Positions 1-5,024 of a DNA stretch of 24,745 bases are shown here, in pieces. Source of the stretch: JACRFW01 sp964531745 (GTDB lineage Bacteria > Patescibacteriota > Patescibacteriia > Magasanikbacterales > GWA2-37-8); assembly GCA_964531745.1 (NCBI GenBank), contig CAZHFX010000012.1, positions 1-24,745 of the forward strand, in the 5' to 3' direction. A program made the position numbers and the translations under genes. The notes beneath the pieces are model-generated. The model saw only the letters and a program-made list of their open reading frames with translations. It ran no database searches and was not told where the DNA came from. The number at the start of each line of letters is the position of its first letter. The stretch's first letter is position 1.

Positions 1-397
1 TGATAATTACATTGTCTCCGTCAAAAATTCCCTCCTGTATCATACTGTTTCCTTTCACTCTTAATGCAAAATGATCTCCGGATTTGGCGAGTAAATTTTT
101 TGGCACGGTGATGGTCTCGTATTCCTCTATAACTTCAATTGGCGACCCAGCCGCAATAAAACCTTTTAGCGGTATTGACATTGTTTCGTTATCTTGGACA
201 ATTTCAATCCCCCGAACACCGTTCGATTTAGTAACGAATCCTTTTTTGATTAATTCTTTCCTTAATCCATGTATAGTGCCGATCGCTTTTTTAAAATGCG
301 AAGACATTTCTTCAAGAGAGGGGGAGAAACCATGTTTATTAATATATCTTTCAATAAAAGATAACAGATCCTTTTGTTTTTTAGTCAGTGTCGCCAT
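1..397 (-). CDS. lexA: LexA repressor, N-terminal part (runs off left edge)
   Basis: Transcriptional repressor of the SOS response with self-cleaving serine peptidase activity. About 132 residues are visible, read leftwards from an ATG at 397. The N-terminal winged helix-turn-helix starts with TKKQKDLLSFIERYINKHG and continues to about residue 65 (GFVTKSNGVRGIEI). The Ala-Gly cleavage site is in GFIAAGSPIE (A83-G84). The catalytic serine is in VKGNSMIQEGIFDGD (S118). The lysine of the Ser-Lys dyad would lie beyond the window. The domain order and spacing match complete LexA proteins of about 200 residues. There is no Shine-Dalgarno sequence before the ATG; an extended -10 promoter lies about 55 bp upstream. 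The gene is divergent from everything to its right. Family assignment is firm; only completeness is unknown. Confidence 0.93.
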   Translation of the reverse strand, partial: MATLTKKQKDLLSFIERYINKHGFSPSLEEMSSHFKKAIGTIHGLRKELIKKGFVTKSNGVRGIEIVQDNETMSIPLKGFIAAGSPIEVIEEYETITVPKNLLAKSGDHFALRVKGNSMIQEGIFDGDNVII

Positions 398-452
398 ACT
401 GTGGATAATTAGTTGTTGTATTGGGATTGACTCATTTTTCGCCGATGCTATA

Positions 453-481
453 ATTATACCATATCCGAAAGTTTTCCGAAA
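453..481 (-). promoter_or_regulatory. lexA promoter with a direct-repeat candidate operator
   Basis: Read on the minus strand, a consensus extended -10 (TGG-TATAAT) has its hexamer at 453-458, placing the start of transcription near 446 and leaving a leader of about 50 nt before lexA. No good -35 is visible. Just upstream of the -10 the heptamer TTTCGGA occurs twice (plus-strand 464-470 and 475-481), with starts 11 bp apart, one helical turn. LexA autoregulates in most bacteria and some groups use direct-repeat operators, so this is a plausible LexA site. That role is inference. Confidence 0.55.
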
Positions 482-533
482 ATATTAAGTTATTCACATA
501 TTTGCTATTTATGAAAAGTGATTTAAGATATAA

Positions 534-698
534 GCGGCATTAGGTGTTCTAAAGGAAGATTTAGTCAAAATCCCAATTTCTTTTTTGGGAGCACGGATTG
601 CGAAAAGAATTGTGGATAAGATACCGCAAAACAAGTTTCGCGTAATTGTCGCGGTCTTCCTTTTCGCAATCGGACTAAAATTGATTGTGTGGCCGTAA
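534..698 (+). pseudogene. Remnant of a TSUP/TauE-SafE family permease (C-terminal end)
   Basis: An open frame of about 54 codons without a start codon, entered directly after an in-frame TAA at 531-533 and ending in TAA at 696-698. The peptide includes LKEDLVKIPISFLGARIAKR and then VIVAVFLFAIGLKLIVWP. This resembles the last part of TSUP (PF01925) membrane permeases: a short basic loop (KRIVDKIPQNKFR) followed by a final transmembrane helix. Intact members have about 250 residues and 7-8 helices, so most of the gene is missing. The DLVKIP block normally lies further from the terminal block in several TSUP members, so an internal deletion may also have occurred. Open frames on the opposite strand here look like shadows. 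Confidence 0.6.
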
Positions 699-761
699 TT
701 TGGGTTATTAAATAGTCCTGATGTCCACTTGTCCAAAAGTTGGTTGGCCTGATACACGCAT

Positions 762-790
762 TTGACAAGAAATTCCCCACATGGTATGCT
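762..790 (+). promoter_or_regulatory. Strong sigma-70-type promoter of a candidate small RNA
   Basis: A perfect -35 TTGACA (762-767), 17-bp spacer and extended -10 TGG-TATGCT (785-790). This is one of the best promoters in the window, predicting a start near 797. It is followed only 46 bp later by an intrinsic terminator, so its main product should be a short RNA unless the terminator is read through into the downstream membrane-protein gene. Confidence 0.8.
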
Positions 791-796
791 ATCTTC

Positions 797-872
797 AGCT
801 TGTGATATGCTCTTCTTCCAACGCGTATCCCGGTGGCCAGCCTCGACTCAGTCGGGGCTGGCTTTTTGTTTT
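797..872 (+). ncRNA. Candidate small RNA of about 75 nt (promoter-terminator unit)
   Basis: The transcript predicted from the promoter at 762-790 would end at the terminator at 836-872. Besides the terminator stem it can form a 6-bp hairpin, AUAUGC (805-810) with GCGUAU (823-828, one G-U pair), whose loop is rich in C and U (UCUUCUUCCAAC). A C/U-rich loop is typical of small RNAs that pair with G/A-rich ribosome-binding regions, though such regions are scarce in this window. It could also be a leader/attenuator for the gene at 895, but that gene has its own promoter after the terminator. I do not recognise a known RNA family. Confidence 0.5.
836..872 (+). terminator. Rho-independent terminator
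   Basis: A 12-bp stem (GCCAGCCTCGAC with GTCGGGGCTGGC, one T-G pair) closes a 3-nt loop (TCA) and is followed at 863-872 by TTTTTGTTTT. Very strong by composition. It insulates the downstream gene from the promoter at 762-790. Confidence 0.9.
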
Positions 873-878
873 AGAAAC

Positions 879-887
879 TGTTATAAT
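879..887 (+). promoter_or_regulatory. Extended -10 promoter giving a leaderless mRNA
   Basis: TGT-TATAAT (hexamer 882-887) lies just after the terminator T-tract. Transcription should start around 894-895, which is the A of the ATG at 895. The mRNA would therefore have no 5' leader. No -35 is evident, as expected for an extended -10 element. Confidence 0.65.
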
Positions 888-894
888 ATCTTCC

Positions 895-1278
895 ATGTAT
901 TACTTTTACATTTTTATTTTTGGCGGTTTTTTAGGCTGGATTTTGGATACCGCCTTTCGTTCGCTTCAAGATAAGCGCTACTCGCCAGGCACGCTCATTC
1001 CATTCTTTTCAATTATTTACGGTGCCGGCGCTGTGGTGTTGGATGTGCTATTTGTGTATGCGCCGTTGGCGGCCTATCTGCAGGTACTGGTTGGCGCCGT
1101 TTTGGCCGTTCTTTTGGAGCTGTTATCGGGTTTGATTGCGTTGGCTGTTTTGAAACGCCGGCTGTGGAATTATGAAACCAGCCGCTTCAATTACCGCGGC
1201 TTTATTGACCTGCAACATTCGCTCTATTGGCTTTTGCTCATCGCCGCCTATCGGGCGGCCTATCAATTCTTCAGGTAG
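895..1278 (+). CDS. PF06541-family (putative ABC-transporter type IV, CmpB-like) membrane protein
   Basis: A protein of 127 residues with about four hydrophobic segments (roughly residues 3-18, 35-57, 61-86, 106-124). Family signatures are the N-terminal GWILDTAFRS, the mid-protein IYGAGAV and LLELLSG, and the C-terminal WNYETSRFNYRGFIDLQHSLYW. The last matches the W-D/N-Y...FN..G.I....SL.W pattern of PF06541. Despite the family name the biochemical role is unknown and there is no ABC partner nearby. The start at 895 was chosen because the homologous region begins there and the extended -10 at 882-887 would start transcription at this ATG. An upstream in-frame ATG at 781 would translate through the terminator and was rejected. 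The 147 bp after the gene hold the nrdD control region. Confidence 0.75.
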   Translation: MYYFYIFIFGGFLGWILDTAFRSLQDKRYSPGTLIPFFSIIYGAGAVVLDVLFVYAPLAAYLQVLVGAVLAVLLELLSGLIALAVLKRRLWNYETSRFNYRGFIDLQHSLYWLLLIAAYRAAYQFFR

Positions 1279-1324
1279 TCCGCGGAGCGGGCTGACTCTG
1301 TGGATAACTTCTTTTGGCGTTCTG

Positions 1325-1333
1325 TGGTATACT
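1325..1333 (+). promoter_or_regulatory. nrdD operon promoter (extended -10)
   Basis: TGG-TATACT with the hexamer at 1328-1333; the -35 is poor. The predicted start near 1340 lies at the edge of the first NrdR box, so bound repressor would block initiation. It leaves an AT-rich leader of about 85 nt before nrdD that contains both boxes. Confidence 0.65.
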
Positions 1334-1340
1334 ATGTGTA

Positions 1341-1389
1341 ACACTATATCTAGTGTTACATAATCATTTTATAACACTAGATATAGTAT
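1341..1389 (+). promoter_or_regulatory. Tandem NrdR boxes
   Basis: Two 16-bp near-palindromes, ACACTATATCTAGTGT (1341-1356) and ACACTAGATATAGTAT (1374-1389), match the NrdR-box consensus acaCwAtATaTwGtgt. Their starts are 33 bp apart, about three helical turns, the usual arrangement for cooperative binding. NrdR is an ATP/dATP-sensing repressor of ribonucleotide reductase genes. The downstream nrdD gene fits exactly. No nrdR gene lies in this window. Confidence 0.9.
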
Positions 1390-1425
1390 CAGCGCGCATT
1401 TTATTTTTTTTATTAAAGCACGTCT

Positions 1426-3546
1426 ATGTCTATCGCTAAAGTGCAAAAACGCACCGGCGCCGTCGTTGATTTTACTCCGCTCAAAATTGAGCAGGCGATA
1501 GACAGCGCGCTCGCGGCGGTGGGGGAAGCCGACCACGCGGCCGCGGCTCGTTCCGTGGCCTACGATGTTATCGTGGCGGTGGACGCCCAATTTTCCGATG
1601 CCGTGCCCAGCGTTGAAAGTATTCAAGATATTGTTGAGAAGACGCTCATTAAACGCGGGCTCGCGGAGGCCGCCAAGTCGTATATTCTCTATCGCGCGAA
1701 ACGCGCCGAAGCGCGCACCGGCAAAAATATCATGGTGGAAGTGCAGAAAACTATCGCCGAATATCTTTACCAAATGGATTGGCGGGTGAACGCCAATTCC
1801 AACCAGGGTTATTCGCTCGGCGGCATGATTTTGAATACCTCCGGCAAAGTAATCGCCAACTACTGGCTGGAGCAAGTGTACCCCAAGTATGTCGGCGACG
1901 CGCATCGCAATGCCGATGTTCATATTCACGATTTGGATATGTTTTCGGGCTATTGTGCTGGCTGGAGTCTGCGCGCCCTGCTGGAAGAAGGATTTAACGG
2001 CGTGCCTGATAAAATTGAGTCTGGCGCGCCCAAACATTTGTCCAGCGCCGTGGCGCAAATGGTAAATTTTTTAGGAACACTCCAAAATGAGTGGGCCGGC
2101 GCCCAGGCTTTCTCCAGTTTTGACACTTACCTGGCGCCGTTTGTAAAAAAGTTTGATCTGGAGCTCCGGGCCGATATTGCCGCCGAGGGCATGGTGTTTC
2201 CGAGCGAAGAACAGAAAGAAAACTACATCGTGCGCCAAGTGTATGAGTTTACCTACCAGAACATGCAATCTTTCGTTTTTAACCTGAATATCCCGTCGCG
2301 CTGGGGCACGCAGACACCGTTCACTAATATCACTCTGGATTGGGTGGTGCCCGAAGATTTGAAAGAGAAGCGCCTCCTTTTGGGCGGGAAAGAGTTTGCC
2401 TGTACTTTTGGCGAACTGCAGCCGGAAATGGACGTGATTAATAAGGCCTTTATTGATGTGATGATCGCGGGCGACGCCAAAGGGCGCACTTTTACTTTCC
2501 CGATCCCGACTTACAATATCACTAAAGATTTTGATTGGGAGAATCCGAAAAATTTGCCGCTCTTTGAAATGACGGCTAAATATGGCACACCCTATTTTCA
2601 GAATTTTATTAACTCCGACCTGAAGCCCGGCGACGTACGCAGTATGTGTTGCCGCCTGCAATTGGATTTGAAGGAGCTCCGGAAACGCGGCGGCGGGCTC
2701 TTTGGTTCCGCCGAGATGACCGGCTCCATTGGCGTCGTTACCATCAACGCCGCTCGTATCGGGTATCAGCATCAAGGCGACCGAGATGGGTTTTACAAAC
2801 GCCTTGAATATCTTATGGATCTAGCGCAGGTATCGCTGGAGATTAAACGCAAAGAAATTCAGAAGTGGATTGACCGTGGTCTTTTCCCCTATACCAAGCG
2901 CTATCTCGGTTATCTTAAAAATCATTTTTCCACTATTGGCGTAAATGGCATCAACGAGGCGATCCGCAATTTTACGAATGACGCTGAAAATATTACCACC
3001 GCCTATGGCCAGCAGTTTGCCAAAGAGGTGCTGGATTACATGCGCGCGCGGCTTCAGGTATACCAAGAAGAAACAAAAAATCTATACAATCTAGAAGCGA
3101 CGCCGGCGGAAGGCACGACCTATCGTTTTGCCAAAGAAGATCGGCGGCGTTTTCCGGAAATTCTCCAGGCCGGCACGGTTCAGGCGCCCTACTATACCAA
3201 CTCATCGCAGTTGCCGGTCGGCTACACCGACGATGTGTTTGAAGCGCTCCAACTGCAGGATGGTTTACAAACCCGCTACACCGGCGGCACAGTGCTCCAC
3301 TGCTATTTGAATGAGCGCGTATCCGATGGAGCCAGCTGCCGTCATTTGGTGCGCACCATTCTCTCCAATTTCCGTCTGCCCTACATTACCATCACTCCGA
3401 CTTTTTCTATCTGTCCGAAACACGGATATTTGACCGGGGAGTGGGATTGGTGCCCGAAATGCGACTCCGAGCTCGGCATTGACGAGGCGGTGCGTTATGA
3501 CCAAACTATTCGTTTGAAACATGAGAGTCTGGTTCCCGCCCGTTAA
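1426..3546 (+). CDS. nrdD: Anaerobic (class III) ribonucleoside-triphosphate reductase, catalytic part lacking the glycyl-radical domain
   Basis: Reduces ribonucleotides to deoxyribonucleotides without oxygen. The 706-residue protein begins with an ATP-cone regulatory domain (about residues 3-95: VQKRTGAVVDFTPLKIEQAI ... ILYRAKRAEAR). It then has the ten-stranded barrel with the Cys pair C408-C409 (RSMCCRLQLD) and a zinc-site region C663-P-K-H666 ... C676-P-K-C679. Family members normally continue after this zinc site into a glycyl-radical segment (RVxGYxRPV). Here the frame instead runs through GIDEAVRYDQTIRLKHESL to a TAA, and that segment is encoded by the next gene in another frame. First gene of a six-gene collinear run with 11-25 bp gaps, under two NrdR boxes. 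No Shine-Dalgarno sequence is seen. Identity is very secure; the split is the oddity. Confidence 0.95.
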   Translation: MSIAKVQKRTGAVVDFTPLKIEQAIDSALAAVGEADHAAAARSVAYDVIVAVDAQFSDAVPSVESIQDIVEKTLIKRGLAEAAKSYILYRAKRAEARTGKNIMVEVQKTIAEYLYQMDWRVNANSNQGYSLGGMILNTSGKVIANYWLEQVYPKYVGDAHRNADVHIHDLDMFSGYCAGWSLRALLEEGFNGVPDKIESGAPKHLSSAVAQMVNFLGTLQNEWAGAQAFSSFDTYLAPFVKKFDLELRADIAAEGMVFPSEEQKENYIVRQVYEFTYQNMQSFVFNLNIPSRWGTQTPFTNITLDWVVPEDLKEKRLLLGGKEFACTFGELQPEMDVINKAFIDVMIAGDAKGRTFTFPIPTYNITKDFDWENPKNLPLFEMTAKYGTPYFQNFINSDLKPGDVRSMCCRLQLDLKELRKRGGGLFGSAEMTGSIGVVTINAARIGYQHQGDRDGFYKRLEYLMDLAQVSLEIKRKEIQKWIDRGLFPYTKRYLGYLKNHFSTIGVNGINEAIRNFTNDAENITTAYGQQFAKEVLDYMRARLQVYQEETKNLYNLEATPAEGTTYRFAKEDRRRFPEILQAGTVQAPYYTNSSQLPVGYTDDVFEALQLQDGLQTRYTGGTVLHCYLNERVSDGASCRHLVRTILSNFRLPYITITPTFSICPKHGYLTGEWDWCPKCDSELGIDEAVRYDQTIRLKHESLVPAR

Positions 3547-3565
3547 TTTTTTTAATTTTATTTGT

Positions 3566-3781
3566 ATGGACAACACTCCACAACAAAAACAGCGCACTCG
3601 TTGCGAGGTTTGGACGCGTGTGATGGGGTACCACCGGCCGGTATCGCATTTTAATATTGGGAAAAAGAGCGAGCATTACAGCCGCAAGCATTTTACCCAG
3701 TGCCAGGCGGCCAATTCCAAATTTATCCAGCGTTACACTGCCAGCGCGGCCAGTCCGTCCGGCACCGTTTTGGCCGCGTAG
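3566..3781 (+). CDS. Stand-alone glycyl-radical domain of class III ribonucleotide reductase
   Basis: A 71-residue protein beginning MDNTPQQKQRTRCEVWTRVM. Residues 13-45 match the C-terminus of ordinary NrdD proteins: CEVWTRVMGYHRPVSHFN then IGKKSEHYSRKHF. The radical-bearing glycine should be G21, in VMGYHRPV. The gene starts 19 bp after the nrdD stop, in a different frame, with its own ATG in the T-rich context common to genes here. NrdD and this protein would have to assemble so that G21 reaches the active site, with NrdG generating the radical. YfiD/GrcA, which replaces the damaged glycyl-radical end of pyruvate formate-lyase, is a precedent for such a separate domain. The tail (residues 46-71) is low-complexity and unassigned. 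A sequencing frameshift cannot be excluded but is unlikely, because both proteins carry extra linker residues and a normal start region. Confidence 0.85.
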   Translation: MDNTPQQKQRTRCEVWTRVMGYHRPVSHFNIGKKSEHYSRKHFTQCQAANSKFIQRYTASAASPSGTVLAA

Positions 3782-3806
3782 AGCGGCCTCATTGTTTCCG
3801 CGCTTT

Positions 3807-4511
3807 ATGCTGATTTCCGGGGTTCAACCATTCACTATGCTCGATTTCCCCGGCAAGAGCGCGGCTGTCATCTTTACGGCCGGTTGTAATTTTCGTTGTG
3901 GATATTGCCATAATCCGGAGTTCGTTTTGCCGGAGCTTTTAGCTAAAATGAAAGACAGCTTCATTCCGACTGAAGCTGTCTTTCATTTTTTGGATGAGCG
4001 CAAAGGCCTGCTCCAGGGCGTGGTAGTAACCGGCGGCGAACCAACCATACACCACGATCTCATTCCTTTCCTCGGTGAGATTAAACGGCGCGGGTTTGCC
4101 GTGAAGCTGGATACCAATGGCAACAAGCCCGAGGCGGTGGCCGCCGCGCTCGCCGCTGGCAATCTTGACTATATTGCCATGGACTACAAAACAGCCTTAA
4201 GCGAGTACGCAGCGCTCGCCGGCGTTTTCGCTTCCGGCGCGAAGATTAAAGAAACAGCTGAGCTTATCAAACAAAGCGGCGTTGATTATGAATTTCGCGT
4301 CACCTTGGTGAAAGAGCTCCATTCTGCTATACTAATTGAGCGGATGATAAACGAGCTGGCCGGCGCGCGCCGGGTTTTTCTGCAACAATTTCGTCCGGCC
4401 ACCACGCTGAATCAGTTATTTGCCGGTTATCAGCCGTTTTCCGCCGGGGAAATGGCGGCGATCGCCGAACAATTCCGCGCCGTCGTTGCCGAAGTAGCGA
4501 TTCGTTGTTAA
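3807..4511 (+). CDS. nrdG: Anaerobic ribonucleotide reductase activating protein (radical SAM)
   Basis: A radical SAM enzyme of 234 residues that uses S-adenosylmethionine and a [4Fe-4S] cluster to install the glycyl radical on NrdD, here presumably on the separate domain encoded just upstream. The cluster motif CxxxCxxC is C27-N-F-R-C31-G-Y-C34, and the SAM-binding GGE motif is in VVVTGGEPTIH. The start at 3807 was chosen because homology begins with MLISGVQPFTMLDFPGK. The open frame extends 50 codons upstream, but those codons overlap the previous gene and read as low-complexity sequence. Length fits the NrdG2-type activases (about 230). A perfect 16-bp inverted repeat plus T-run lies within the coding sequence at 3948-3991. 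Confidence 0.93.
   Translation: MLISGVQPFTMLDFPGKSAAVIFTAGCNFRCGYCHNPEFVLPELLAKMKDSFIPTEAVFHFLDERKGLLQGVVVTGGEPTIHHDLIPFLGEIKRRGFAVKLDTNGNKPEAVAAALAAGNLDYIAMDYKTALSEYAALAGVFASGAKIKETAELIKQSGVDYEFRVTLVKELHSAILIERMINELAGARRVFLQQFRPATTLNQLFAGYQPFSAGEMAAIAEQFRAVVAEVAIRC
3948..3991 (+). other. Perfect terminator-like hairpin inside nrdG
   Basis: ATGAAAGACAGCTTCA (3948-3963) is exactly complementary to TGAAGCTGTCTTTCAT (3971-3986) across a 7-nt loop (TTCCGAC), followed by TTTTT (3987-3991). It encodes part of KMKDSFIPTEAVFHFL, a segment present in the family, so it does not break the protein. The form is that of an intrinsic terminator, but the stem is only about 40% GC. It could cause partial termination or pausing, block translation, or be a trace of an inserted palindromic element. 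Confidence 0.7.
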
Positions 4512-4533
4512 TTTTTAATTGTATTTTATTCCT

Positions 4534-5010
4534 ATGGAAAAATGGCAAAAAGTTTTTCTGACACTTTTGCGCGTGGCGCTTGGCGTTTTGTTTTTCTACG
4601 CCGGCGCGACGAAACTAATCAACCCGGCGTGGTCGGCTGGCGGCTACTTGCAGGGGGCCGGAACATTTAGCTCGTTTTATCATCTGCTCGCGAGTCCAAG
4701 CGTATTGCCGATAATCAATTTCGTCAATGAGTGGGGGTTGACGCTTTTGGGGGTGTCGTTATTGTTCGGCACCGGTGTTCGGTTAAGCGCCCCGCTCGGG
4801 GCGGCGCTGATGCTGTTGTATTATTTTCCAATTTTGCAATTCCCCTATATTGCCCCGCATTCTTTCTTGGTTGATGAACATATCGTCTATGCCGCGGCCT
4901 TGCTCGTTTTGTATAGTTTTCATGCCGGGCGCGTCTACGGAGTTGGTTCTATCTGCGGCTCGTGGCCGCTTTGCCGGCGCTATCCAAAAATTCACGCTTG
5001 GTTTGATTAA
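4534..5010 (+). CDS. DoxX-family integral membrane protein
   Basis: 158 residues with four transmembrane segments. The N-terminal pattern LLRVALGVLFFYAGATKLIN matches the R...G..F...G..K signature of DoxX/DoxD-like proteins. Members are implicated in quinone-linked redox or oxidative-stress functions in other bacteria, but the role here is unknown. The ATG at 4534 is preferred over an in-frame ATG at 4519 because the signature helix follows immediately and 4534 leaves the usual T-rich gap (22 bp) after nrdG. Its position between an anaerobic reductase activase and a metal ATPase suggests a redox- or stress-related membrane task. Confidence 0.75.
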   Translation: MEKWQKVFLTLLRVALGVLFFYAGATKLINPAWSAGGYLQGAGTFSSFYHLLASPSVLPIINFVNEWGLTLLGVSLLFGTGVRLSAPLGAALMLLYYFPILQFPYIAPHSFLVDEHIVYAAALLVLYSFHAGRVYGVGSICGSWPLCRRYPKIHAWFD

Positions 5011-5024
5011 TTAACGGCTTCGCG

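Noticed and set aside
84..488. Plus-strand frame of 134 codons
   Set aside because: Antisense to lexA, whose protein motifs are unmistakable.
509..780. Two overlapping minus-strand open frames (82 and 71 codons)
   Set aside because: They lie opposite the TSUP remnant, show no family features, and the plus-strand frame explains the sequence better.
1270..1295. Stem AGTCCGC-GGA-GCGGGCT after the PF06541 gene as a terminator
   Set aside because: No T-run follows; it is only a short hairpin near the stop codon.
1369..2775. Long minus-strand frames opposite nrdD
   Set aside because: Shadow frames of the GC-rich nrdD coding sequence; no recognisable domains.
3521..3565. Extended N-terminus for the glycyl-radical protein from the ATG at 3521
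   Set aside because: It overlaps the end of nrdD. The ATG at 3566 follows a T-rich spacer as other genes here do, and the extra residues are not family-like.
3480..3580. Single-base sequencing error splitting nrdD
   Set aside because: A fused protein would carry an unusually long linker, and the spacer with stop and start looks like a normal gene boundary. Not excluded without reads.
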